Assembly (NCBI GenBank): GCA_913056165.1
Contig: CAJXMD010000007.1
Location: forward strand, 1-64,000
Source of the DNA: an uncultured Halieaceae bacterium
GTDB lineage: Bacteria; Pseudomonadota; Gammaproteobacteria; Pseudomonadales; Halieaceae
DNA: 64,000 nucleotides
Reading direction: 5' to 3'
The notes below the pieces were generated by a model, which saw nothing but the letters and a program-made list of their open reading frames with translations, did not search any database and was not told where the DNA came from. Of the stretch, positions 1 through 8,506 are shown piece by piece. Each line of letters opens with the position of its first letter. Position 1 is the stretch's first letter. Made by a program: the position numbers and the translations under genes.

Positions 1-389
1 ATTACAATGCTTGACACAGTTTACCCACTTCAGACTTTGGCACCCTTGACATAGTTGTCAGAGGCACATAAATAACACAATTGACACAAATGACCCATGT
101 GACATGCAACAAAGTTCCTATTTTTTAGAAAATGAAATTACATGCACTTGAGTGAACGCCATAATGACAATACGGCATAATGACAATACGGCGTAATATA
201 CAGACGGCATGATCACCCGACGTCTTTAAAGCAATACAAAGTATTTGAAAAACGGTTAATTAAACGGCTTATTTCATGTACTACGTTACAACAATACGGT
301 TAATTACAGTTACGACAATTTTTATTATATTAAATTAAAACAACCAAAATTTGAATGGGACCCTATGATGCTATTAAATCAAACCATAA
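1..389. other. AT-rich, repeat-rich non-coding region
   Basis: No open frame is convincing here and the composition is clearly more AT-rich than the rest of the window. It contains three TTGACA hexamers spaced exactly 35 bases apart (11, 46, 81), a perfect 16-bp tandem duplication with a degenerate third unit (161-208), and an 11-bp direct repeat, ACGGTTAATTA, at 252 and 296. It directly precedes the Lon fragment. It may be a promoter/operator array or the scar of an insertion or deletion that removed the rest of lon; the sequence alone does not decide. Confidence 0.6.
161..208. repeat. 16-bp tandem repeat, two perfect copies and one degenerate
   Basis: The unit ATAATGACAATACGGC occurs perfectly at 161-176 and 177-192. 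A third copy at 193-208 matches at about 10 of 16 positions and keeps the ACGGC end. One and a half helical turns per unit would suit a protein-binding array, but that is inference. Confidence 0.8.
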
Positions 390-1076
390 GTGATAGTAAT
401 GAAAACCCTCGAATTAAGTCTCAGTGACCACCAAATCGAAGTAAAACATGAGGACTTGCGGGACATCCTGGGCATTGCGCGCGAGAAGGACCACTACGAA
501 GGGAACGATGTGGCTGGTGTCGTCACAGGTTTGGCTTGGACCCCAAGAGGTGGCGACATTTTGTTCATCGAGTCTTCCTTGACGCCGGGCACTGGAAAGC
601 TTACGCTGACCGGCAATTTGGGTGATGTCATGAAGGAAAGCGCAGAGATTGCCTACAGTTATGTTGTTGCCCACCTGCGCGAGCTGGGCTGCGATGAGGA
701 CTTTTTTGATATGTCGATGGTGCATCTCCATGTGCCTGAAGGAGCTACGCCAAAGGATGGACCTAGTGCCGGGATCACCATGGCGACAGCTCTGGTTTCA
801 CTCGCGAGGAGAGAGAGAATTCGCCAGCCACTGGCTATGACTGGGGAGTTGACGTTAACGGGTCGGGTCCTCGCCGTTGGTGGTATTCGTGAGAAGGTAA
901 TCGCAGCGCGGCGTGCAAAAATCTCTGAATTGATCTTGCCCTTGGCGAATCGGGCCGACTATGAGGAGTTACCGGATTACCTGCAGGATGGACTGATCGT
1001 GCATTTCGTGCGGAGTTTTCGCGAAGTGTTTGACGTGGTATTCGATGCCTCCAGAGAACAGCGTCAGCTTCACTAA
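390..1076 (+). CDS. Stand-alone Lon-type protease domain (N-terminal and AAA+ domains absent)
   Basis: The 228 residues align by eye with only the C-terminal proteolytic domain of Lon (peptidase S16), which is normally the end of a protein of about 800 residues. The nucleophile Ser126 lies in PKDGPSAGIT and the catalytic Lys169 in GGIREKVIAARRA. Their 43-residue spacing equals that of the Ser-Lys dyad in E. coli Lon, so the active site looks intact. The substrate-binding N domain and the AAA+ unfoldase are missing and no coding trace of them lies in the 389 bases upstream. The start may be GTG at 390 or ATG at 399. It could be a decayed lon gene that still has an open frame, or a real ATP-independent small protease. 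Without the unfoldase it could cut only unfolded or peptide substrates (inference). The next gene is convergent. Confidence 0.8.
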   Translation: MIVMKTLELSLSDHQIEVKHEDLRDILGIAREKDHYEGNDVAGVVTGLAWTPRGGDILFIESSLTPGTGKLTLTGNLGDVMKESAEIAYSYVVAHLRELGCDEDFFDMSMVHLHVPEGATPKDGPSAGITMATALVSLARRERIRQPLAMTGELTLTGRVLAVGGIREKVIAARRAKISELILPLANRADYEELPDYLQDGLIVHFVRSFREVFDVVFDASREQRQLH

Positions 1077-1113
1077 CCGGTCGCCCGTCCCTGTGGCGCA
1101 TTGAACCCCCGGA

Positions 1114-2103
1114 CTAGGGCGCTTCTGCGGTAATAATAGCTCGCCGGGGTGCTGGGTGGCCTTCGACGGTGAGGTCTTCATTATTGGGATCCAAGAACTG
1201 CTCGAGTGAGTGAAAAGTCATCCAGTCGGTTGAGCGTTGTTCTTGTATCGTTGTTTTAGTGCAGTCGATCAGCTCTGCCTGCCTAAAGCCAATTTTTTTA
1301 AGCCAACCAATGAGGGTAGGCACGCTAGGCAAGCACCAGACATTTCCCATGCGGGCATAGCGTCCGGGAGGCGTGAGTACGGTGTTTTCAGCTCCATCCA
1401 CTACCAGTGTTTCGAGCACCAACTGTCCGCCTGAACACAGGGCCTCTCGTAGCTCTATTAGGTGGTCGAAGGGGGATCGACGGTGATAGAGAATCCCCAT
1501 AGAGAACACCGTGTCAAAGGCGCGTAAGCCTGTGGGCACTTGCTCCAAACCAACGGGCAGTACAAAGATGCCGGGCATATTCAGATAGTACTGGATAGCT
1601 TTGAACTGGAGAACAAATAGCGGTGTCGGATCAATTCCAACCACCTCGGCTGCACCCTCGCCAAGCATCCGCCAGCAGTGATAGCCGCTGCCACAGCCCA
1701 CGTCCAAGACGCGCTTGTCTTTAAGAGGCAGCAACCCGGGCAGCAGCCGGTCCCATTTCCAGTCGGAGCGCCACTCGGTGTCAATGGCGACGCCGAATAG
1801 ATCAAAGGGACCTTTACGCCAGGGGTGTAATCCTCGCAGCGCCGAAGTGAGTTGGTTTTTTTCCTGAGGTGTGATGCTTCCCTCGCAACCTACTGCGGCG
1901 CGATCAAGAACTACCCGCAGAGGTGTCAGGGAAGGGAGGGACTCAAGTGCTTGGCGCCAGCGAGGCAGGTCGCCATAGCGAAGCGGAGACAGTCCTTCAC
2001 TGACTGCATCCTCCAGTGATGCCAGCCAAGGCTCTAGTGGTGTGCCTTGCCAGAGATTGTGCAGCAGGTCGAGATCGCGGCTGAGCTCGTGGGGTTGGCT
2101 CAT
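1114..2103 (-). CDS. cmoB: tRNA U34 carboxymethyltransferase CmoB
   Basis: CmoB transfers the carboxymethyl group of carboxy-S-adenosylmethionine to 5-hydroxyuridine at tRNA position 34, giving cmo5U for wobble reading. The SAM-type fold motif VLDVGCGSGYHCWRML, the segment YHRRSPFDHL and the C-terminal stretch with GRYARMGNVW and STDWMTFHSL are typical of the family. The frame extends upstream to 2145, but the ATG at 2103 overlaps the cmoA stop in an ATGA and gives 329 residues, close to the usual length of about 323, so I choose it. It forms a two-gene operon with cmoA, the usual arrangement. Confidence 0.95.
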   Translation of the reverse strand: MSQPHELSRDLDLLHNLWQGTPLEPWLASLEDAVSEGLSPLRYGDLPRWRQALESLPSLTPLRVVLDRAAVGCEGSITPQEKNQLTSALRGLHPWRKGPFDLFGVAIDTEWRSDWKWDRLLPGLLPLKDKRVLDVGCGSGYHCWRMLGEGAAEVVGIDPTPLFVLQFKAIQYYLNMPGIFVLPVGLEQVPTGLRAFDTVFSMGILYHRRSPFDHLIELREALCSGGQLVLETLVVDGAENTVLTPPGRYARMGNVWCLPSVPTLIGWLKKIGFRQAELIDCTKTTIQEQRSTDWMTFHSLEQFLDPNNEDLTVEGHPAPRRAIITAEAP

Positions 2104-2831
2104 GCTATCGCTATCATTGACGCAAAATTGAAGCATTGGAACCACGTGCTGCAGTCACTGAATCCCGCTTTGGATAGCCTTTCCCGATGGGTCGAGAGAG
2201 TCTCCGGAATCAAGACGTTTTCGAGCGCCTGGCGCTTTTTTGCGATCTCCAAGTCGCTGTAGCCTTGGGCTCTTTTGAAATCGTGATGCATGGTGATCAT
2301 GTACTCATCCATGCCGGGAGAATCGAGTTTTATTTTTTCAGACAGTATTAGCGCATCCCCGGGACGAAGTACGCTCCTTATTTTTTCGAGAAGGGCGAGG
2401 CGAGAGGTGACGGGAACAAACTGCAAGGTGTAGTTCAGGATCACCACACTCGCGGGTCTCAAGGAAAGTTCGAGGATATCTTGCTCTACCAGTTCTGCCG
2501 GAACATCTGGCATTTCCTGCTCCAGCGTTGATCGTGCCGCAGCTAGCATGGCCGAACTATTGTCGACCCCAACAAGCTGACATTGCTGGCAGCTCGGCTG
2601 GCGCGCAGCCGCCAGAAGCGAGGCCCCAAGAGAGCACCCCAAGTCATAGATGCAGGTATCGGCTCTGGCATGACGCGCCGCCATTAGCCCGGTCATGCTG
2701 ATCACAGTGGCATACCCCGGGACAGAGCGGTTTATCATGTCGGGAAACACGCCTACAACGTCTTCGTTAAAGGTAAAGAGGCCGGGATCTCCAAGAGTTT
2801 TTGAGTAAATGGTGTCGCGGTTTGTCGTCAT
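2100..2831 (-). CDS. cmoA: Carboxy-SAM synthase CmoA
   Basis: CmoA converts S-adenosylmethionine and prephenate to carboxy-SAM, the substrate of CmoB. The family segment VFPDMINRSVPGY, the SAM-binding YDLGCSLGAS and the NYTLQFVP segment are present. The open frame reaches 2897, but known CmoA proteins begin just before an RDT motif, so I take the ATG at 2831 (MTTNRDTIYS), giving 243 residues. It is translationally coupled to cmoB by a 4-base overlap and is divergent from the aminotransferase gene, with promoters presumably in the 121-base gap. Confidence 0.95.
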   Translation of the reverse strand: MTTNRDTIYSKTLGDPGLFTFNEDVVGVFPDMINRSVPGYATVISMTGLMAARHARADTCIYDLGCSLGASLLAAARQPSCQQCQLVGVDNSSAMLAAARSTLEQEMPDVPAELVEQDILELSLRPASVVILNYTLQFVPVTSRLALLEKIRSVLRPGDALILSEKIKLDSPGMDEYMITMHHDFKRAQGYSDLEIAKKRQALENVLIPETLSTHRERLSKAGFSDCSTWFQCFNFASMIAIA

Positions 2832-2952
2832 CAGAGCAGTGATTCGTTTGCCTCGATGACGCGTAGAATAGCAGGAGATGGGCTTGGATATTGGCACTCA
2901 GATGCCAGCTAGCGCATACTTCGCCGCCATTTATCGTTTTGGATTCGTTGCC

Positions 2953-4140
2953 ATGTTTGACCACTTGCCGATTCTGCCTCCCGATTCCATTTTAGGGCTT
3001 GCTGCCGCCTGCCGTGCAGATACCAACCCTGACAAGGTTGATCTGACAATCGGAATCTATATGGATGAAACCGGTGCCTGTCCCGTATTTCAGGCGGTGA
3101 AAGACGCCCAGCGCGCCATGATCGATGAAGAGGTCACGAAAGCCTACATCGCGCCGCAGGGTGACGACGGATTTCTGACTGGAATGATGGGACTGGTGCT
3201 CGGTCAGGAGCGATTTCAGACGAGGGCAGCGGAAGTAGCGGCGGTGCAGGCACCCGGAGGGTGCGGTGCAGTGCGATTGGGTGCCGAGGTGTTAAAAGCT
3301 GCGGCTCCCGCGGGTAAGGTGTGGGTCAGTCGACCCACCTGGCCGGTTCACGTACCACTCATCACCAGCACCGGATTGGAATTGAGTGAGTACCGTTACT
3401 ACGAACCCGCGACCCATGGTGTTGACTTTGACGGCATGGTCGCCGATTTACAGCAGGCGAAGCAGGGGGATATCGTGTTGTTACACGGTTGCTGTCACAA
3501 CCCGTCCGGTGCTGATTTAAGTGTTGATCAATGGGATGTGGTCGCCGAAATGGCCGTTACACAGGGTTTTACCCCGATGGTGGATCTCGCTTATCAGGGG
3601 TTTGGTGAGGGTTTGGATGTTGATGTATACGGTCTGCGGACGCTGGTAGACAAAACCCCAGAGGTGGTCATTGCCGCTTCCTTATCAAAGAACATGGGAC
3701 TTTATCGAGAGCGAACAGGCATCGCTATTTTTACAGGTCCTGACGCCAGAACCGCTGAGGCGACCGCGAGTCAAGCCAAGGCTGCCGCGCGGCGGATTTA
3801 TTCCATGCCTCCAGCACACGGTGCTCTCATTGCTGCAAAGATTCTGGCGGATCAAACTCTCCGCCAAAGCTGGGCCAATGAGCTTGAACAGATGTGTGAG
3901 CGCATAAACAGCCTGCGGGTTGACTTCCGGGATCGCCTTGAGTCGACAACTGGGCGAGACTTTGGGTTTATTGCGCGAGAGAAGGGCATGTTTTCGTTTC
4001 TGGGTTTGACAGAAGAGCAAGCGCTCGCAGTGCGAGAGGATCGCAGCCTTTATATGCTGAATTCATCTCGAATAAATATCGCCAGCCTGAATCAGCAAAA
4101 CATGGATCAGGTTGTCGAAGCGGTGGCATCGGTACTCTGA
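2953..4140 (+). CDS. Aromatic/aspartate aminotransferase (class I, PLP-dependent)
   Basis: The protein belongs to the AspC/TyrB group of class I aminotransferases, which exchange amino groups between aspartate or aromatic amino acids and 2-oxoacids. The PLP-binding lysine lies in SLSKNMGLYRERTG, and the PLP-contact regions CCHNPSGADL and DLAYQGFGEGL are present. The start at 2953 (MFDHLPILPPDSILGL) gives 395 residues, matching the family length of about 397; the upstream extension to 2878 overlaps the cmoA promoter side and is unlikely. Substrate preference between aspartate and tyrosine/phenylalanine cannot be told from the sequence. Confidence 0.92.
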   Translation: MFDHLPILPPDSILGLAAACRADTNPDKVDLTIGIYMDETGACPVFQAVKDAQRAMIDEEVTKAYIAPQGDDGFLTGMMGLVLGQERFQTRAAEVAAVQAPGGCGAVRLGAEVLKAAAPAGKVWVSRPTWPVHVPLITSTGLELSEYRYYEPATHGVDFDGMVADLQQAKQGDIVLLHGCCHNPSGADLSVDQWDVVAEMAVTQGFTPMVDLAYQGFGEGLDVDVYGLRTLVDKTPEVVIAASLSKNMGLYRERTGIAIFTGPDARTAEATASQAKAAARRIYSMPPAHGALIAAKILADQTLRQSWANELEQMCERINSLRVDFRDRLESTTGRDFGFIAREKGMFSFLGLTEEQALAVREDRSLYMLNSSRINIASLNQQNMDQVVEAVASVL

Positions 4141-4251
4141 TAAGGCTTTCTGTTTGATTCAAAATTTCTAGCGCTTTATGGGCCCACGCTTCGTACTGTG
4201 CGGGGGATTTCGAGAGCAGCTTTGGGCTGCGGCCTCGTCCGTTGATTCCGC

Positions 4252-6174
4252 TTACTCCTCGAGCTCCGTCCATCGCTCCAACGCCTGATCAAGCGCGTGC
4301 TGGGTGTCGGTGAGGGTGTTCAAGGTTTCGTCAATCGATGCTTGATCACTCGAATAAAACGTCGGCGCACTGATAAGCGCTTCCAGTCGACCAAGTTCGG
4401 CCTCGAGGGCTTCTATTTTTTCGGGAAGACCCGCCAATTCTCGTTGTTCTTTGTAGCTCAACTTCTTCCTTGATGGTGTTGCCTCCTCTCTTGGCTCCAC
4501 TTCAGTTTGCTGTGTTTTAAGGTGTGATTCGGAAGCTAGGCTGTTTTGAGATTGCGCTTTGTTTGATTGCGTTGCCTCTTCTGCTTTGAGTCGACCACCA
4601 CGAGCTTCCCAGTCGCTGTAGCCACCCGCTTGTTCTTCAATCACGCCATCCTCTTGAATTACCAACAGGCTTGTGGCGACTCTATCCATGAAATCTCGAT
4701 CATGGCTCACGAGGAGTAATGTCCCACTGAATTCAAGCAATAATTCTTCAAGCAATTCCAGCGTTTCAATATCGAGATCGTTTGTCGGCTCATCCAGCAC
4801 AAGAAGATTTGCAGGTTGGGTAAATAGCTTGGCGAGAATTGCTCGGTTTCGCTCGCCTCCCGAGAGAGCCTTTACGGGTGTTCTGGTTCGCTCTGGTGTA
4901 AACAAAAAATCACTCAAATAACTGATTGCGTGCCGTCGTTTGCCATTGATCTCGATAAATTCTTGACCCCCGCATACGTTGTCTATCAGGTTGGCATCTG
5001 GATCAAGGTGGTCTCTGAGCTGATCCGAGTAGGCTATTTCAAGCTTGGTGCCCACCCGGACTTCACCCGAGTCCGGATTGATTTCGTTTAATAATAATCG
5101 GACAAGGGTCGTTTTACCGATACCGTTGCGACCCACGATGCCGATTCGATCGCCCCGCTGAATCGTCGTTGTAAAGCCCTTCACAATGACCTGATTTTCC
5201 CAGCTGAAGTCGATCTTGCGGACGTCGGCGACGATTTTTCCAGAGCGCGATGCGTCTTCAATGGTAAAACTTGCCTTACCCTGCCTCTGTCGCCGTTGGG
5301 CCCGCTGTTCACGCATCGCTTTTAAAGCTCTTACCCGTCCTTCATTGCGAGTCCTGCGAGCTTTTATACCCTGTCGTATCCATACCTCCTCCTGCGCGAG
5401 TTTTTTATCAAATAAAGCGTTGGCCTGCTCCTCGGCAGCAAGCTGCTGCTCCCTGAATTTAAGGAAGCCCTGAAAGTGTCCCTGCCAAACCGATAACTGG
5501 CCTCGCTCCAGTTCACCGATAGAGGTGGCAACACGCTGCAAAAATCTGCGATCGTGGGTGATGACAACCAGTGCGCCTTTGAACAGCTTTAGCTGCTCTT
5601 CAAGCCATTCGATAGTGGGAATATCGAGATGGTTTGTTGGCTCATCGAGAAGCAGGATATCGGGCTGCGAGACCAGCGCGCGTGCAAGGGCAACCCGACG
5701 GCGCCATCCCCCCGATAGGTCTCCCACGGCAATGTCCGCGGGGAGGGAAAGCTGCGAGATGATACTTTCGATCCGTTGCTGTATCTGCCAGCCACCCTGA
5801 TTTTCGAGCGCTGTTTGTACCCGCGCAAGTTCATCAAGGCTCGTGGTGTCGGTAGTCTCTAGGAGATGATGGTAGCGCGCGAGCAGCGCACCCACGTCCT
5901 GCAATCCGCCCGCAACCGCCTCATAGACGGTTTGGTCGTTGGCAACCGGCAGCTCCTGTTCCAGTCGCGATAGTTTGGTTTCCGGGGCGACCCACCGCTC
6001 GCCATCGTCCGGTGTTACTTCTCCTGCCAGCACTTTAAACAAAGTCGTTTTTCCGGCGCCATTGCGCCCCAAAAGTCCCAGACGGTCGCCTTTGTCTAGC
6101 TGCAGAGAAACATGGTCAAGCAGGATATGCGTACCAAATCGCAATTCAATATTGTCGATTCGCAATAAAGGCAT
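4252..6174 (-). CDS. uup: ABC-F family ATPase Uup
   Basis: A soluble protein with two ABC nucleotide-binding domains and no membrane segments. The Walker A motifs are GRNGAGKTT (about 37-45) and GRNGIGKTT (about residue 347); the signature motifs are LSGGWRRR and LSGGERNR; Walker B motifs are ILLLDEPTNHLD and LLVLDEPTNDLD. The C-terminal 90 residues form a charged coiled coil, as in Uup, which binds DNA there and affects transposon excision and Holliday-type intermediates; ABC-F proteins also act on ribosomes. At 640 residues it is the usual Uup length. It is divergent from the heme A synthase gene, with a 94-base gap. Confidence 0.92.
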   Translation of the reverse strand: MPLLRIDNIELRFGTHILLDHVSLQLDKGDRLGLLGRNGAGKTTLFKVLAGEVTPDDGERWVAPETKLSRLEQELPVANDQTVYEAVAGGLQDVGALLARYHHLLETTDTTSLDELARVQTALENQGGWQIQQRIESIISQLSLPADIAVGDLSGGWRRRVALARALVSQPDILLLDEPTNHLDIPTIEWLEEQLKLFKGALVVITHDRRFLQRVATSIGELERGQLSVWQGHFQGFLKFREQQLAAEEQANALFDKKLAQEEVWIRQGIKARRTRNEGRVRALKAMREQRAQRRQRQGKASFTIEDASRSGKIVADVRKIDFSWENQVIVKGFTTTIQRGDRIGIVGRNGIGKTTLVRLLLNEINPDSGEVRVGTKLEIAYSDQLRDHLDPDANLIDNVCGGQEFIEINGKRRHAISYLSDFLFTPERTRTPVKALSGGERNRAILAKLFTQPANLLVLDEPTNDLDIETLELLEELLLEFSGTLLLVSHDRDFMDRVATSLLVIQEDGVIEEQAGGYSDWEARGGRLKAEEATQSNKAQSQNSLASESHLKTQQTEVEPREEATPSRKKLSYKEQRELAGLPEKIEALEAELGRLEALISAPTFYSSDQASIDETLNTLTDTQHALDQALERWTELEE

Positions 6175-6268
6175 GAGTGGGCCCCCTCTGGATGCTGGAA
6201 ATTCTACGCGAAAGCCTGTTGCGCGTCCGTGTTTCCGTTACTATGTCAGGGTGACTTGGGGGGGTTCC

Positions 6269-7300
6269 GTGTACGCTAATACGACAGATTTTTACGACCG
6301 CTGGATCGCGCGCTGGCTCACGCTGTGTGCGCTCGTCATTTTTGGGATGATTTTGCTTGGAGGTGTCACGCGTTTGACCGACTCCGGCCTGTCCATGGTT
6401 GAGTGGAGTCCGATTATGGGCATCATCCCGCCGCTGTCCGAGGCAGACTGGCAGATAGCCTTTGAAAAATACAAGCAGTATCCCGAATTCCAGAAGATAA
6501 ACTTTGATATGGATCTTGACGGATTCAAGGTGATCTTCCTCTACGAATATCTGCATCGAGTGCTGGGCCGGCTAATCGGACTACTCTATTTCGTGCCCCT
6601 TGTGGTTTTTTGGGTCAAAGGCATGGTGAAGCCCTCCTTGCGCGGACACCTGGCATTGCTTCTGATTTTGGGTGGATGTCAGGGGTTAATGGGTTGGTAC
6701 ATGGTGAAGAGTGGATTGGTCGACAGGCCCGACGTTTCCCAGTATCGACTCACGGCACATCTGGGATTGGCGCTGTTGGTCTACGGTTATATGGTTTGGC
6801 TAATATTGCGACTGGTAAACCCTCGGCGCCTGATTCCCAGTATGCCCTTGCGTTGGCCGGTCGCACTGGTGTGCTTGGTGTATGTCATGGCACTAAGTGG
6901 TGGATTTGTTGCCGGAACGGACGCAGGCTATGCGTACCCCACCTGGCCGTTGATGGGCAGTAGTTTTTTTCCACCCATGCTTTACGAGCAAGGGTGGCTG
7001 TCTGCTTTTGAGCAGGTGACCACCATTCATTTTAATCATCGCATGCTTGCCTATGGAGTCGTGGGAATCCTTATCGGGGTGGCTTTGACGAGTTATTTGA
7101 GCAGTCCCGACACGACGGTTAGGTTTACGGCCCTTTTAATGGGCGCCGCAGTATTCCTTCAGGCGTCACTTGGCGTGGCTACGGTGTTGAGTCAGGTGGC
7201 AATACCCGTAGCTGCTAGTCATCAGGGTGGAGCGGTTATTCTTCTAACCATGACACTTTTCTTCGCACATGCCCGGATAACCGAGAAATCGAGACTCTGA
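6269..7300 (+). CDS. ctaA: Heme A synthase (COX15/CtaA)
   Basis: A polytopic inner-membrane enzyme of about eight helices that oxidises the C8 methyl of heme O to a formyl group, making heme A for aa3-type cytochrome oxidase. Conserved histidines are visible in EYLHRVLGR, LTAHLGLAL, TTIHFNHRML and ASHQGGAV, and the N-terminal GGVTRLTDSGLSMVEW is a COX15 hallmark. The frame is open far upstream but that part is antisense to uup. GTG at 6269, preceded by a run of G residues, gives 343 residues and is my choice; GTG at 6251 is an alternative. No oxidase subunit genes lie next to it. Confidence 0.92.
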   Translation: MYANTTDFYDRWIARWLTLCALVIFGMILLGGVTRLTDSGLSMVEWSPIMGIIPPLSEADWQIAFEKYKQYPEFQKINFDMDLDGFKVIFLYEYLHRVLGRLIGLLYFVPLVVFWVKGMVKPSLRGHLALLLILGGCQGLMGWYMVKSGLVDRPDVSQYRLTAHLGLALLVYGYMVWLILRLVNPRRLIPSMPLRWPVALVCLVYVMALSGGFVAGTDAGYAYPTWPLMGSSFFPPMLYEQGWLSAFEQVTTIHFNHRMLAYGVVGILIGVALTSYLSSPDTTVRFTALLMGAAVFLQASLGVATVLSQVAIPVAASHQGGAVILLTMTLFFAHARITEKSRL

Positions 7301-7331
7301 CCCTCGCTGATCAGTGGGGAGCAGAAAAAAC

Positions 7332-7358
7332 TAAAGAAGTCTCAATGTCGGCCGATAA
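7332..7358 (+). promoter_or_regulatory. sigma28 (FliA) promoter of flagellin 1
   Basis: TAAA at 7332-7335, 15 bases, then GCCGATAA at 7351-7358: a perfect match to the FliA consensus, 74 bases before the flagellin start, which has an AGGAGG ribosome site. Confidence 0.93.
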
Positions 7359-7432
7359 CTTGAGTTGATTGGGGAAAACAGGGGCTTGCCGCCCTTGTTT
7401 GTAGTACCGAAGATGAACTCAGGAGGCCTACA

Positions 7433-8308
7433 ATGGCAGTTGTAAATACAAACGTAAACGCTACCGTTGCGCAGAACGCGTTAGTTCGCAACGAGCGTCA
7501 GATGAACACTGCCATGGAGCGACTGTCGACTGGTCAGCGTATCAATGGCGCCAAAGATGATGCGGCTGGACTCGCCATCTCATCCAGAATGACCTCGCAG
7601 ATAAGGGGTCTTGAAGTCGGTGTTCGCAATGCAAACGATGCTATCAGCATGATTCAGACTGCTGATGGGGCGTTAGTAGAAGTCTCTAACATGCTGCAAC
7701 GGATGCGCGAGCTCGCATTGCAGTCGGCGAACGGGACGACTACCGAGTCTGACCGCAACTACCTCAATAAAGAATATCAGAACCTGCAAAGCGAAATTGA
7801 GCGGATCGCCGATGCCACGGAGTTCAACGGCAAGGTCATTTTGCACGGCGATGCCGCTGCTGCCGGGGATTCAAGCGTTAAGTTTCAAGTGGGTGCCAAC
7901 GGCGGGCAAACGATTGCAGTGGACTTTGGAGATATTTCTGCATCGGGTAATGCGGCTTTCACGGCGTTGAGCGCCGGCGCTGGCACTGGCGGCTTTATTT
8001 CCGCGCAGACTACAGCATCGGCCATTACGACTGCGTCGACGGCAGTGGTGGCTATTGACTCAGCTATCACCTCTGTAAACACTCAACGTGCGACCTTTGG
8101 TGCGGCGATTAACCAACTAAACTACGCCATTGATAACCTGTCCAGTGTAAAGGTAAATGCGGAGGCATCACGTAGCCGCATCCTTGATACTGACTATGCG
8201 ACCGAGACTTCTGAACTCGCTCGCACGCAGATTATCCAGCAGGCGGGAACGGCGATGTTGGCCCAGGCTAATCAGTTGCCTCAGACGGTTCTTTCGCTTT
8301 TGCAGTAA
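7433..8308 (+). CDS. fliC: Flagellin 1
   Basis: The filament subunit, exported through the flagellar type III channel. The N-terminal D0/D1 helices ([20 protein letters not shown], then [18 protein letters not shown]) and the C-terminal D1/D0 ([20 protein letters not shown] to QTVLSLLQ) are well conserved. At 291 residues there is only a short Ala/Thr/Ser/Gly-rich central part, so no large D2/D3 domains. It is almost the same as flagellin 5 at both ends and shares its promoter-leader sequence, pointing to a recent inverted duplication. A strong terminator follows. Confidence 0.97.
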   Translation: MAVVNTNVNATVAQNALVRNERQMNTAMERLSTGQRINGAKDDAAGLAISSRMTSQIRGLEVGVRNANDAISMIQTADGALVEVSNMLQRMRELALQSANGTTTESDRNYLNKEYQNLQSEIERIADATEFNGKVILHGDAAAAGDSSVKFQVGANGGQTIAVDFGDISASGNAAFTALSAGAGTGGFISAQTTASAITTASTAVVAIDSAITSVNTQRATFGAAINQLNYAIDNLSSVKVNAEASRSRILDTDYATETSELARTQIIQQAGTAMLAQANQLPQTVLSLLQ

Positions 8309-8321
8309 TAGCGGATTGAAG

Positions 8322-8352
8322 AAAAAAGCGCCCTCACCGGGCGCTTTTTTTT
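8322..8352 (+). terminator. Rho-independent terminator after flagellin 1
   Basis: Stem GCGCCC (8328-8333) and GGGCGC (8339-8344), a 5-base loop, flanked by an A run and a T8 run. It separates flagellin 1 from the flagellin 2 promoter. Confidence 0.92.
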
Positions 8353-8422
8353 GTGGCTATGTTTTCGGGAAGTTCAGCAAGCGTTCATTAGGCTTGAGTG
8401 AACTTAAGTAACGAAGTGACGC

Positions 8423-8449
8423 TAAAGATTTTTAGACTAATGCCGATAT
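8423..8449 (+). promoter_or_regulatory. sigma28 (FliA) promoter of flagellin 2
   Basis: TAAA at 8423-8426, 15 bases, GCCGATAT at 8442-8449. It lies 57 bases before the start codon of flagellin 2. Confidence 0.92.
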
Positions 8450-8506
8450 TTTCTAATGAAGTGAAATCCGCATCGGGTTGGGCCGAACGATATTGAGGAG
8501 AGAGCT

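Noticed and set aside
5939-6268. N-terminal extension of the heme A synthase frame
   Set aside because: It is antisense to uup and lacks COX15 similarity; the GTG at 6269 gives the normal length.
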